Source of the DNA: an uncultured Lachnospiraceae bacterium
GTDB taxonomy: Bacteria > Bacillota > Clostridia > Lachnospirales > Lachnospiraceae
NCBI GenBank assembly: GCA_946566685.1
Contig: CAMNXA010000001.1
Location: forward strand, 1 to 64,000
Direction: 5' to 3'
Length of the DNA stretch: 64,000 nucleotides
Made by a program: the position numbers and the translations under genes. Positions 8,953-17,943 of the stretch are shown here, one piece after another; within the stretch, counting starts at the first letter, position 1; each line of letters begins with the position of its first letter. The notes under the pieces are model-generated. The model saw only the letters and a list, made by a program, of their open reading frames with translations. It made no database searches and was not told the DNA's origin.

Positions 8953-10227
8953 TTAGAAGGAAGCCGATATAAAATAGTCAAAATCTATCCCTTCCTGCTT
9001 TCTATCCCCAGTCAATGCTTCTTTCGCCATTTCACGCCCTGGCTGCGTTGTCACCCAGATAAAATCACATTCTTTAAAGATGTCATGCCCCGGCTTTATA
9101 ACCGGAACATTCATACAGCATCCTTTTACATAGGGGTCAATAAATGCTTTGATACTACTCTGGGGACAAATCTCTTTCATAAATTTATATACTAGTTTAC
9201 CATGTACGCCGCATCCCCATATACCATACGTAAACTCGCTTTTAGAAGCACGCTTTTCCTGTAATATTTCTACTTTCTTACGTAGTTCCCGGTTCATCTT
9301 CTCATTGGGACGATTCTCAAGATACGAACTTAATTCACATGTATCCGTGTATATTCTGCTCAGTCTCTCCAAGCCGCTTTGAAACGATCTAATAAATTTT
9401 TCCTGAAATTCAGATACATCCACTACCTGAGGATTCCAGTCAATCCTTTCAAAATCATTCGGATAATATAAAGGAATAAATTTATCTAACCAACTGAATC
9501 GGTAATCAAAGTTCTGCGATACCGCTATTACTGGTATACCCATCGCCATACAGGGCACTATAGCATGTAGTCTTGAAGACACTACCAATGCGCCTTCCTC
9601 ACAATATTCCCTATACTGCTCTATTGCAATAGTATTAATACGTTTTACTTCCTCATCATCTACAGGTAGTTTTTCATAAGTATACGCATGTGTCTTCCTG
9701 ACAACACGATCCTTCAATTCTTCTGGTATATATTTTTCCAAAGCCTGTGGTACATCCACCAGATAGATCTTTGTCTGCTTCGGGCTCTCTTTTCGTCTGG
9801 GCAATGTTAACGTGACACATCCGGACAAATACGCCTGTACTCCTTTTGCCCTAAGCAGTTCCATTGTCTCTTCATCACGACAGCCAATCGGCTGATACAT
9901 TCTCAACTCTGGTAAAATATCTTCACATTCTGGTTCGTTCATTGCAGTGCTGATATAATATGGAATGACTTTACGGCTTATAGGGAAAATATCAAATCTT
10001 TTATAATTCGTTATGGCCTGTGCCATGGGTACTATTACATATTCTCCATCATAGTTTTTTAATCCCGTATAATTTAAATCGATGATATCTTCCTTAGGTA
10101 TTCCCAGCTTCTTATATAAATGATCAATCGCATAAGCCTGCGCATTATCGCCTATGTTTGCCACAACATTGCTATGCTTATCTAATGAAATATCATCATA
10201 CCATGACACAAATCTTCCATACTTCAT
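8953..10227 (-). CDS. Polysaccharide pyruvyltransferase family protein with C-terminal Rossmann domain
   Basis: A 424-residue protein. The first 300 residues fit the polysaccharide pyruvyl transferase fold (PF04230): ANIGDNAQAYAIDHLYKKLG near the start, a CRDEETMELLRAKG segment, and VVSSRLHAIVPCMAMGIPVI, the conserved R-x-H motif of the second half. Such enzymes add ketal-linked pyruvate or are glycosyltransferase-like relatives. The last 100 residues (YGIWGCGVHGKLVYKFM, then AFIDPYVKG) repeat the domain that sits at the N-terminus of the neighbouring FkbM and radical SAM proteins. GGAGGAGATTTAT precedes the ATG at 10227. The domain at the opposite end of this protein supports a shared binding role rather than one catalytic step. 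Confidence 0.78.
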   Translation of the reverse strand: MKYGRFVSWYDDISLDKHSNVVANIGDNAQAYAIDHLYKKLGIPKEDIIDLNYTGLKNYDGEYVIVPMAQAITNYKRFDIFPISRKVIPYYISTAMNEPECEDILPELRMYQPIGCRDEETMELLRAKGVQAYLSGCVTLTLPRRKESPKQTKIYLVDVPQALEKYIPEELKDRVVRKTHAYTYEKLPVDDEEVKRINTIAIEQYREYCEEGALVVSSRLHAIVPCMAMGIPVIAVSQNFDYRFSWLDKFIPLYYPNDFERIDWNPQVVDVSEFQEKFIRSFQSGLERLSRIYTDTCELSSYLENRPNEKMNRELRKKVEILQEKRASKSEFTYGIWGCGVHGKLVYKFMKEICPQSSIKAFIDPYVKGCCMNVPVIKPGHDIFKECDFIWVTTQPGREMAKEALTGDRKQEGIDFDYFISASF

Positions 10228-10248
10228 ATAAATCTCCTCCTACTGCCT

Positions 10249-11444
10249 TCATGATTCAGATGAATTTACCTGCTCACCTGCTCTACAATACCGATGATCC
10301 TCCGTATACCAATCACAGTGGTCACACGCTTCGCACCAGTCTCTCTTAAAAAATTCCTCAATCCCTTCCCTGCAATTTGATCTAATCTCTAACAGATCCT
10401 GTTTCTCATCAATATATCCAAGATCATATAATCCAATGGATCTGATACAGGCATACATGGCACCTTTATATATGGTCTTACACCACCACGGTGCATGACA
10501 CTTATCATACTGTCTCCTTAATTCCTCCATGCCGCGATTTCTCTTTTCGCAGCTCCCTGCTGAAAACCATTCCTGTTCGTATAATACATTAACGCAAATT
10601 CCATACTCTCTTAATTTATCTACAAAAGTTCCAGGTTTATCACTAATGCCATAATCGCTCACAATAACCGACAACTTCTCATGCTTTAGCATAGAAAGCA
10701 TTTCTTCAGATAATGTGACTGTCCCGTTTGTAACGATTGCAACATTACGAATTTTATCCTCCTTAACCACATACGCAAGCACCGCATCTAAGTCCTTATA
10801 TAAAAATGGCTCTCCTCCAATCAACTCCAGAAAAACACATTCATCGATGTTACTTACCAGGTTATCAATATCCTGAAATATCTCCTCTTTTGCAACATCT
10901 TCATGCTTCCTTAAATACGGAATCATTTCAATACATTCCTTGCATCTGTAGGTACATCTGGTTGTTAAAACCATAGTCATTCTTGGCAAAACAAATTTGT
11001 TGTTATAAAACAATTCATTATATTTTTCTTTTAAGTCTGTGACCGACAGGTTTCTCCTATTCTCATTCTCCAGATGATATGCCCACATCGCATACAATGC
11101 CAGGTTGTTCCTACAGGGAAGAAGTTCCGATGGATATACGAATATATTTACCCCCCCCCCTCACACTTTTGCAATTCTTCGATGATTTCTTCCGGCTGTC
11201 CTACAGTAATGACCCACAGGAACTCATCCACTGCTATATCATTTAATATGTCCGGAGAACATACCTCTTTCTTCTCGCATCCAAGTATATAAACAAAACC
11301 CGCATCCTGTTTTTCTTTTTTCCTGTCCACAAGAAATGCAACTTTTTCTTCCGGAATATTATAATCCATCATAAAACGATGTGCCCGGTTATCTGCTCCC
11401 CAAATAATAATCTTCTTATCGTATTCCATAATATTTTTATCCAT
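10249..11444 (-). CDS. Radical SAM enzyme with N-terminal Rossmann domain, phase-variable, out of frame here
   Basis: The ATG at 11444 (GGAG upstream) opens a 98-residue frame with IIIWGADNRAHRFMMDY and VAFLVDRKK, again the shared Rossmann-like domain. It ends immediately after a ten-G tract at a TAA (11148-11150). The adjacent frame is open through the tract (NIFVYPSELLPCRNNLALYA) and carries a radical SAM core: the cluster motif CTYRCKEC (C-x3-C-x2-C), ELIGGEPFLYKDL, and a Cys-rich tail (WCEACDHC). Eleven or eight G gives one protein of about 398 residues. In the OFF state the cell would still make the free 98-residue domain. The role is a radical modification of a sugar or sugar acid; the substrate is unknown. 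Confidence 0.85.
11151..11160 (-). repeat. Poly-G contingency tract (10 G) in radical SAM gene
   Basis: Ten C on the plus strand, G in the coding strand, at the linker between the Rossmann-like and radical SAM domains. At ten G the next codon is TAA; eleven or eight G joins the domains. Confidence 0.93.
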
Positions 11445-11520
11445 TTTGTGCTCCTTATTATATTTCTAAACCACAATGTATGAAATTTCTAATATCCGTT
11501 CAATAAAATAGTATCGCCTT

Positions 11521-12354
11521 CTACCAGCAAGTCCGTCCGCCGTCCACAATTACTGTTGCACCTGTCATATACGAACTCGCATCCGACAAAAGATATAAAA
11601 TCGTCCCTTTATATTCATCACTATCAGCCATTCTTCCCATAGGAATCAGATTAGACAGCTTATCCAAAAAATCGTCATTTTGGTTGTTAAAGACGCCTGC
11701 CGGACATAAACTATTTGCCCGAACACCCTTTTGTGCCCAATAGGTAGCAATATATTTAGTTAATCCCAGAATCCCATGCTTTATGACAGAATAAGTAACC
11801 GGCTTCACCATCTGCTCTTCTTCCTTTAACCCATCCTTTTGATATATTCGCTGATCCGGGGCAATAATTCCTAAATCTGATGATATATTTAGAATTACTC
11901 CTTTCTTCTGTTTCGCCATAACGCTGCCAAATACCTGTGAACAAACCAAAGCCCCTGTTAATCCTACAGAAATATCGTCCATCCACATTTCAATAGGGAA
12001 ATCCTCAAACCGGATGTTTTTCATGTTTTTTGCATCTCCCTCAACCTTTGGATTATTCGCAGCATTATTGATCAGTCCATCTATATGCGAATATTTCCCG
12101 CATATTTCTACTGCAAGCTGCTCCATTGCATGTCGGTCTTTTATATCTGCCTTATAAATCTCTACTATGCCCTCCGGATACTCCTTTAGAAGCTCTTCTT
12201 TCGCTCTATCAAGACTTTCATTCGAAATATCAATAAGTACTGGAATACCGCCCCCATCAAGAATTGCCTCTGCATGCTTTTTCCCAAGAAATCCTGCTCC
12301 TCCAGTTATGATGATTACTCTGCCTTTTATCTCAAACTTATCAATTGTATTCAT
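11521..12354 (-). CDS. Short-chain dehydrogenase/reductase
   Basis: A 277-residue SDR. I start at the ATG at 12354 because AGAGGAGTTGAC precedes it and the upstream in-frame start lies inside the previous gene. It shows the cofactor motif TGGAGFLGKKHAE, the NNAA-type motif LINNAANNP and the catalytic Y-x-x-x-K as YSVIKHG. It ends GATVIVDGGRTCW, as classical SDRs do. It lies one base after another SDR with a different active-site context. The pair probably performs successive keto/hydroxyl redox steps on the sugar acid made by the neighbouring genes. Substrate unknown. Confidence 0.88.
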   Translation of the reverse strand: MNTIDKFEIKGRVIIITGGAGFLGKKHAEAILDGGGIPVLIDISNESLDRAKEELLKEYPEGIVEIYKADIKDRHAMEQLAVEICGKYSHIDGLINNAANNPKVEGDAKNMKNIRFEDFPIEMWMDDISVGLTGALVCSQVFGSVMAKQKKGVILNISSDLGIIAPDQRIYQKDGLKEEEQMVKPVTYSVIKHGILGLTKYIATYWAQKGVRANSLCPAGVFNNQNDDFLDKLSNLIPMGRMADSDEYKGTILYLLSDASSYMTGATVIVDGGRTCW

Positions 12355-12355
12355 G

Positions 12356-13129
12356 TCAACTCCTCTTTTGCCCGCCATCAATTACGAGTTCTGCACCTGT
12401 TATAAATCTTGCACGCTCAGAAGCCAGAAATACAATTGCATCTGCAATTTCTTCCGGCCTTCCAAATCTCTTTAACGGAACCTCTCTATTAATATAAGCT
12501 TCTGTTCCCTCTTTATCATTATTATACAATTCTTCCCAGCGTCCCCCCTCAAACATAATATTTCCTGGAACTACACAGTTAACCCGAACAGACCTTTCTG
12601 CCAGATCCCCTGCCAAATATTTGCTCAGTGTTCTAATTGCATTTTTAGCAGCAGCATACGCATAAGGAGCCCGCATCCTCTCATAAGCAACAATGGACGA
12701 AATAAGAATAATGCTTCCGTTATCGCTAAGAGACAGTATTTCAGTAAACTCTCGTATAACCTTTACCGCTGGCAAAAGATTCACGTTAATAAGCGTTTCC
12801 CATTCCTTAATGTCCAATTTATCTTCACAAATTGGTATCCCCGAGCCCAGATTAGGCACTAAAACATCCAATCTCCCCCACGTATCTTCAATATAACTAC
12901 GGCACTGTGATATAGTATCTGCCACTGTTATATCCCCGGTAAAACAAGCAACATGTCCACTCCCATACTTATCGCACAAAATTTTATAACTATGCTTAAG
13001 CTTTTCCTCATTTCGTCCATTTAAAAGTACATTTGCACCTTCTTTTAAAAAACTCTCAGCCGTAGAAAATCCTATTCCCTGAGAAGATGCCGTTATCATT
13101 ACATTTTTATCTCTTAATCCTAAATCCAT
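12356..13129 (-). CDS. Short-chain dehydrogenase/reductase
   Basis: A 257-residue classical SDR with TASSQGIGFSTAESF near the N-terminus, VPNLGSG in place of the usual NNAG (the Asn is kept one residue away), ISSIVAYERM and the catalytic YAAAKNAI. It ends ITGAELVIDGGQKRS. The next SDR gene starts one base after its stop, so the two are translated together. Together with the TIM-barrel isomerase and class IV aminotransferase upstream, it looks like part of an unusual monosaccharide pathway; the reaction cannot be named from sequence. Confidence 0.88.
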   Translation of the reverse strand: MDLGLRDKNVMITASSQGIGFSTAESFLKEGANVLLNGRNEEKLKHSYKILCDKYGSGHVACFTGDITVADTISQCRSYIEDTWGRLDVLVPNLGSGIPICEDKLDIKEWETLINVNLLPAVKVIREFTEILSLSDNGSIILISSIVAYERMRAPYAYAAAKNAIRTLSKYLAGDLAERSVRVNCVVPGNIMFEGGRWEELYNNDKEGTEAYINREVPLKRFGRPEEIADAIVFLASERARFITGAELVIDGGQKRS

Positions 13130-13172
13130 AAAAGCCTCGTATCATCCTATTTCTACATAGTTTCCCGCAAAT

Positions 13173-14264
13173 TTATTCTATCCATGCATATAACATCATT
13201 TCCATGCAGTTTCTATGGTGCCGAACTGCAAACTTATATTCAGGAACCAACTCATAAAGAAAGAGTGGGATTTCAAACACATCATCTGCCTTATACGCCA
13301 TTGCAACAACAATATTGGGTTTCCATTTTTTTATACTCTTTTGGGCGCCCTTCAAAATATCCATCTCACTCCCGATCGTATCAATCTTAAGCTGTGAATA
13401 TTGTTCCGTCATAAAATCATCCAATGCAATCATCTGTACAGTTTTGCCTTCATTTCCTATTAATCCACCTGTCCTCCCATCTAACTCTGAAGAAGAAAAT
13501 TTTACATTACCCTTCTCTGCTCCAACAGCCATTTGATATATTTGAATTTTGTCATCTTTCATTCCCCATTCTTTCAGTAAACGGCTTCTCCTCTCACTTA
13601 AAGCGAAAAAACTGATTTCATCCGGTTCAAATCCAATAATTCGCTTACATACCCCAAATTTTTTAAACAAATATCTTTCTATTGTGTCCCCAACATAGGC
13701 TCCACAATCTATATATATTTCATCTTTATCTATCTTGTCAAAAGCCGCAATTCCAAGACAATAATTTCCATACAATATATCATCTGCATGAAAGGGTCGT
13801 CCCGTTTTGTCTCCCCCCTGCATTCTCTCCAAAATCATTGTTTGATAAGTCTTTTTGGAAAGATCATCTGTCAATAACTCATAACATTGAAGCAGTTCCC
13901 TCCTATGCAGCATATAAACTGCTTTGTCGTAAGCATACCATTCTTTCTGCACACTGGTCAGCTGAGCGCCCACTTCCTCTATAACCCTTTTCTGTAAAGA
14001 GCATATCAAAACTACAATATCATTCCTTTTTCCTAATTCTTCCGGACTTATGACCAACAATCCATTATATCTTTTTCCCCACCACTCATTGTTATTGTCA
14101 CAATATCCTTGTATATTGACTCCATTTTTCTGCAAATTTGCAATAGATTTTTGATATCGATTCGCGGTTTCGCCCACGCCCCATATCCAAACCTCCTTAT
14201 TTAACAGGGATAAAGTATCTACCCCCCCCCCCCTTAAGCTTTTCATGTCTTTCAAAATTTCCAC
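13173..14264 (-). CDS. FkbM-like methyltransferase with N-terminal Rossmann domain, phase-variable, in frame here
   Basis: A 363-residue protein. I choose the GTG at 14264 because AAGGAGG lies eight bases upstream; a longer in-frame start at 14300 has no ribosome site. A 12-G tract at codons about 11-15 (SLRGGGVDT) is in frame, so this is the one ON gene of the four. The Rossmann-like domain follows (VWIWGVGETANRYQKS, then GYCDNNNEWWG). The methyltransferase domain has YIDCGAYVGDTIERYL and IGFEPDEISF. The usual FkbM DIEGSE signature is DTIGSE here and the SAYH motif is MAYKA, so active-site residues have drifted; activity on a different acceptor, or loss of activity, is possible. Confidence 0.83.
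   Translation of the reverse strand: MEILKDMKSLRGGGVDTLSLLNKEVWIWGVGETANRYQKSIANLQKNGVNIQGYCDNNNEWWGKRYNGLLVISPEELGKRNDIVVLICSLQKRVIEEVGAQLTSVQKEWYAYDKAVYMLHRRELLQCYELLTDDLSKKTYQTMILERMQGGDKTGRPFHADDILYGNYCLGIAAFDKIDKDEIYIDCGAYVGDTIERYLFKKFGVCKRIIGFEPDEISFFALSERRSRLLKEWGMKDDKIQIYQMAVGAEKGNVKFSSSELDGRTGGLIGNEGKTVQMIALDDFMTEQYSQLKIDTIGSEMDILKGAQKSIKKWKPNIVVAMAYKADDVFEIPLFLYELVPEYKFAVRHHRNCMEMMLYAWIE
14222..14233 (-). repeat. Poly-G contingency tract (12 G) near start of FkbM-like gene
   Basis: Twelve C on the plus strand. As G in the coding strand it encodes Gly codons about 30 bases after the GTG start and is in frame at this length. Any change that is not a multiple of three would stop translation near the N-terminus. 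Confidence 0.93.
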
Positions 14265-14316
14265 GGTATTTTCCTCCTTGTTTGCACATCTAAAACACAT
14301 TGTATAAAATTCTCTG

Positions 14317-15162
14317 CTAATCCAAATATTTACTCACATACCCCTTTACAAATCTTGTTTGCCTCTCTATATTCTCGGATTCTTTTCCCTCCTCTCCTCT
14401 GGCCGCCTGCAAGATGAAAGCCCCCTGATAATCAATTTCTTTCAACCCCTTAAATAATCCATCAAAATCAGCGTTACCTGTCCCCAATTCCACAGTAGTT
14501 CCCCTATATACTCTGTCTTTAATATGGATATTAAAAATTCTATTTCCAAGTGTAGTCACTTCTTCATACATATCATATCCAAGACCGGAACTATTTCCAC
14601 TATCATAATTGGCTCCAATTCGGTCAGAATTTATGTCTTTCAAAAAAGCCAAAAATTCCTTAGGGGGCAAATCTGTTTCCAGACCAAATCTAACCCCCAC
14701 ATCTGTCTGCGATATCATCTCTAAAACAAATTCTTTAAATTCTTCCTTTTCTGTTTCAGTTTTTAAAGAGGAATCATCCACCAACGGTATCTCAATCAGA
14801 CTAATTGCAAGTTCTTGCATTGCGTCAAGTACATGTCGTAAAATCTGTACATTTTCTATACGCATCTCTTTCTTTATATCCCCATCTTTTTTAAAAAAAG
14901 CTCTGCACATAAAATAATCAAAGCAGACAGAATGAACCCTTACTCCGGTTTCCTGCATAACTTTTTTTAAGATTTCTTTCCCGCTTTGAGTCCAAAGTGG
15001 ATTTTGTTCATATCGATCGAAATCAAAAATAAATTCAATCTCATCTAATCCTAATTCTTTTGCTAACCTAAATTCCTTCTCCCAATTATCAAATGGGAAA
15101 AATTGAATTCCTCTTCCCTTCGAAGGAGTCAGGCGCCCCTGCATAATTCCATAATTTCTCAT
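14317..15162 (-). CDS. Sugar-phosphate isomerase/epimerase, xylose-isomerase-like TIM barrel
   Basis: A 281-residue protein of the AP-endonuclease-2/xylose isomerase-like family. It begins YGIMQGRLTPSKG, typical for this group, and has EIEFIFDFD, the metal-ligand-like glutamate in FGLETDLPP, YDSGNSSG with an aspartate, NIHIKDRV with a His-x-Lys-Asp, and a late acidic strand. AGAGGAAATAG precedes the ATG at 15162. Relatives interconvert or epimerise ketose or keto-sugar substrates (IolE, UlaE, hydroxypyruvate isomerase types). It is embedded in the NeuB/ThDP/aminotransferase block and probably acts on an intermediate of that pathway. Confidence 0.83.
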   Translation of the reverse strand: MRNYGIMQGRLTPSKGRGIQFFPFDNWEKEFRLAKELGLDEIEFIFDFDRYEQNPLWTQSGKEILKKVMQETGVRVHSVCFDYFMCRAFFKKDGDIKKEMRIENVQILRHVLDAMQELAISLIEIPLVDDSSLKTETEKEEFKEFVLEMISQTDVGVRFGLETDLPPKEFLAFLKDINSDRIGANYDSGNSSGLGYDMYEEVTTLGNRIFNIHIKDRVYRGTTVELGTGNADFDGLFKGLKEIDYQGAFILQAARGEEGKESENIERQTRFVKGYVSKYLD

Positions 15163-15164
15163 TT

Positions 15165-16142
15165 CTATTTCCTCTTAAAAGCATAGGGTGTCGGTGCGCC
15201 GCTATCCTTACCTGTACTACCGCTTCCCCATCCTTTTATCTGTTCAATAATATCAACACCGACATTATTACTCCATGTTTTCAACAGTTTGGAAGTAATT
15301 TCTCCCATCTTCCCTGTCCCTATCTTATCTCCCGAGAGACTGGTTACTGGCAAAATACAAAACGGTGTTCCTGTCATAAAAGCCTCATCCGCATTTACCA
15401 CATCATAAACATCAATATTCTTCTCCCTGTACTCCATCCCCAGCTGACCACATAACTCAAAAACATACTCTCTGCTGATCCCCCTAAGGATATTACGGGG
15501 TTCCGGCGTAATCACCACGCCATCTTTTACAATAAAGAAGTTATCCCCTGTACCTTCTGCCACAAAATTATCTGTATCCAACAACAATGCCCAATTATTG
15601 TCCCCTTCATATCCTGACACCTGAATATTGGCCATCAGATAATGTATTCTGCTTCTGTTCTTGACTTTAGGATCAATTAAAGACGCGGGTATCGCTCTCT
15701 GAGACGGTATGATTGCATTAATACCTTTATCGAACAGCATCCCCATTGATGCAACTGTCCAGCGCAAAGGAAAATCCGCAATAACGATATTGAGACCTTT
15801 TCTTGTTCCCACAACATCTTCATACAACCCCAATAATCCTCTTGTCACATCTATCATGATACGATGCTCATCATCCGCCTCAAAAAAAGGGTCATTGATC
15901 TCTATGGTTTTGTTGACCGCCTCTATCATCTCCTCCTTAGACATCTGCTCTTCCAAAGCTATCTGAAGATACTTCGCAGAGGCATACAACCTGTCAATAT
16001 GTTCTCTCAATTTAAACTGCTCCTTATTAAATGAGCGGGTCATTTCAAAGATCATATCGCCAAACATCAAAGCCGAATCATAAATACTAATTTTCGCATC
16101 CGCCTCATCAACAAATTCTCCGTTAAAATAAACTTTTCTCAT
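15165..16142 (-). CDS. Class IV aminotransferase (branched-chain/D-amino acid aminotransferase fold)
   Basis: A 325-residue fold-type IV PLP enzyme. The N-terminus VYFNGEFVDEADAKISIYD is characteristic of the family. The PLP lysine is in DPKVKNRSRIHYLMANIQ, and VAEGTGDNFFIV and GISREYVFEL are the usual cofactor-phosphate regions. AGGAGGAAGTC precedes the ATG at 16142, and the ThDP enzyme ends ten bases before. Family members handle branched-chain or D-amino acids or 4-amino-4-deoxychorismate. In this setting it more likely supplies or removes an amino group on a keto acid formed by the ThDP enzyme. The exact substrate is not visible. Confidence 0.88.
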   Translation of the reverse strand: MRKVYFNGEFVDEADAKISIYDSALMFGDMIFEMTRSFNKEQFKLREHIDRLYASAKYLQIALEEQMSKEEMIEAVNKTIEINDPFFEADDEHRIMIDVTRGLLGLYEDVVGTRKGLNIVIADFPLRWTVASMGMLFDKGINAIIPSQRAIPASLIDPKVKNRSRIHYLMANIQVSGYEGDNNWALLLDTDNFVAEGTGDNFFIVKDGVVITPEPRNILRGISREYVFELCGQLGMEYREKNIDVYDVVNADEAFMTGTPFCILPVTSLSGDKIGTGKMGEITSKLLKTWSNNVGVDIIEQIKGWGSGSTGKDSGAPTPYAFKRK

Positions 16143-16151
16143 GACTTCCTC

Positions 16152-17933
16152 CTACCATAACATCAGTTTGTCTAATTCTTCTTTATCTATAAATGGCGCC
16201 ATATCATGTAACGCAGGCGTAGCAAACGTATTATCCTCCAATAAACGAGATTGCAGTTTCGGCTCAAATACATCGTCAAAATCCTGTATGACCTCAAGAA
16301 ATGCATGTCTCTCTGACTGGAACAGCCAGTCTATGCATGCTTCTGCATCCTCATTAGTCGCACATCTTCTATAATGATAACCAAATGCAAGAGCCACCTT
16401 CTCAAAATCTGGCATTCCTACTCCTGATTCTGGATCACACCCAACTTTAGTTCCATCAAAAAAGTTCTTACAGGTATTTCGTATTGTTCCATATCCCTGA
16501 TTAGAGAAAAGAACAATTTTTACCGGAGCATCATAATGTTTTATCGTCTGCAATTCCTGTAGATTCATCATGATAGATCCATCACCGGTAGCACAGATTA
16601 CTTCTTTGCCAGATGCAATAGCTGCTCCAAACGCCTCTGGTAAATCATTTCCCATCGTTCCTACCCAAAAATTTGCAATTAGTCTCTGTTTAGGTTTGCG
16701 TATCCCTTTTTGCACAACACCTGCTACACCCATACTATTTCCAAAAGCTATAATACAATCATCAGGTTCCTTATTCTCAAAAATACTCCAAAAATAATTC
16801 TGCCTTACTGGCCCCTGCATATTGACATCTTTCGGAACTTCAATAATAGGAAATCTTTCTCTTAATGCATCACAATATAGAATCCAATCTTCCCGCGCAC
16901 TGATTTCTTTTATATTTTCTTCCGCCATATCAAAAAATATCTTCAAATCGGAATGAATCAGTCTGTAAATATTTAATCCTGGTTTCATAGCCTCATTCTG
17001 ATCTATATCCACCATGACAATCTTGGCACGAGGTGCAAATTCCTTTTGATTAAATCCTGTCTGAGTCAAATGCAGGCTATTCCCTATCACAAGTATTGCA
17101 TCCGCATTTTGCAATATAAAATTACCCACACGCGGCCCTATTGTGCCAGACATACCATAATACAGAGGATACTCCATGGAATGTGCATCAGCCACATGTA
17201 TTCCAGATACCACCGGTATCTTTACCTTATTGCAAAACTCCCTGAACTCCTCTATAACATTGCTGACCCGTACCCCTGATCCTACCAAAATACATGGCCT
17301 CTCAGCTTCCGCCAAAAACCGATTGATGAAATCCATATCTGATTTGCGGGCAGCCGGAAGCGCTGCCACATGTTCCAGTGCCGGCAATAAATCTTCCTCT
17401 TCAACCATCGCACCCTGCACATCTAAAGGAATATCCAGCCAGACCGGTCCTCTTCTGCCACTGGTCGCAATATCTATAGCCTTCTGTAATTCTCTTCTGA
17501 TACTCAATGGATTTATGACCTTTTTTGCATATTTTGTCATATGCTTCACGGCAGGCACAATCTCAAATTCCTGTTCGCCTCTTTGTCTGAGAGGCAGCCC
17601 TGAACTCTCCACAGAAATTTCATACCTTACCTGTCCCGCTAATATCAACATTGGCAGACTGTCCTGCCATGCACACAGTACACCTGTCAAAGTATTGGTT
17701 CCGCCCGGACCACTTGTCACACAAACCACAGGCAGTTTTCCGCTTGTCCTGACATATGCTTCAGCAGACATGGCACATGCCTGCTCATGATGATTATAAT
17801 ACTTGCCAATCCTTTCACATCTGGCAAATGCATTATTTAAATGCATTGCCCCTCCTCCAACAACACTGAAACAGTCTGTAATTCCGTTCTCACATAAGAT
17901 ATCCATGATAATATCAGCTACCCGTCTTTTCAT
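16152..17933 (-). CDS. ThDP-dependent enzyme of the acetolactate synthase family
   Basis: A 593-residue three-domain ThDP enzyme. The start is the ATG at 17933, behind GAGGAG. The N-terminal Pyr domain has the catalytic Glu in YYNHHEQACAMSAEAYVR and TSGPGGTNTLTGV. The central domain is CILVGSGVRVSN. The C-terminal PP domain has the ThDP motif GDGSIMMNLQELQTI followed by FSNQGYGTIRNT. The overall look is acetolactate synthase-like, but context argues against branched-chain amino acid synthesis. A known precedent is YerE, which adds a two-carbon branch from pyruvate to a keto-sugar. A similar carboligation, or decarboxylation of a keto acid passed on to the class IV aminotransferase, is plausible here. 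Confidence 0.87.
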   Translation of the reverse strand: MKRRVADIIMDILCENGITDCFSVVGGGAMHLNNAFARCERIGKYYNHHEQACAMSAEAYVRTSGKLPVVCVTSGPGGTNTLTGVLCAWQDSLPMLILAGQVRYEISVESSGLPLRQRGEQEFEIVPAVKHMTKYAKKVINPLSIRRELQKAIDIATSGRRGPVWLDIPLDVQGAMVEEEDLLPALEHVAALPAARKSDMDFINRFLAEAERPCILVGSGVRVSNVIEEFREFCNKVKIPVVSGIHVADAHSMEYPLYYGMSGTIGPRVGNFILQNADAILVIGNSLHLTQTGFNQKEFAPRAKIVMVDIDQNEAMKPGLNIYRLIHSDLKIFFDMAEENIKEISAREDWILYCDALRERFPIIEVPKDVNMQGPVRQNYFWSIFENKEPDDCIIAFGNSMGVAGVVQKGIRKPKQRLIANFWVGTMGNDLPEAFGAAIASGKEVICATGDGSIMMNLQELQTIKHYDAPVKIVLFSNQGYGTIRNTCKNFFDGTKVGCDPESGVGMPDFEKVALAFGYHYRRCATNEDAEACIDWLFQSERHAFLEVIQDFDDVFEPKLQSRLLEDNTFATPALHDMAPFIDKEELDKLMLW

Positions 17934-17943
17934 CTCCAACTCC

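Noticed and set aside
11148..11444. Free-standing 98-residue gene upstream of a separate radical SAM gene
   Set aside because: The radical SAM frame is open back through the G tract, its only early start is a TTG without ribosome site, and one base joins the two.
16152..17933. Acetolactate synthase of branched-chain amino acid synthesis
   Set aside because: No ilv genes are nearby and it is embedded between a HAD-SIS fusion and a class IV aminotransferase in a sugar pathway. Family membership is kept, the role is not.
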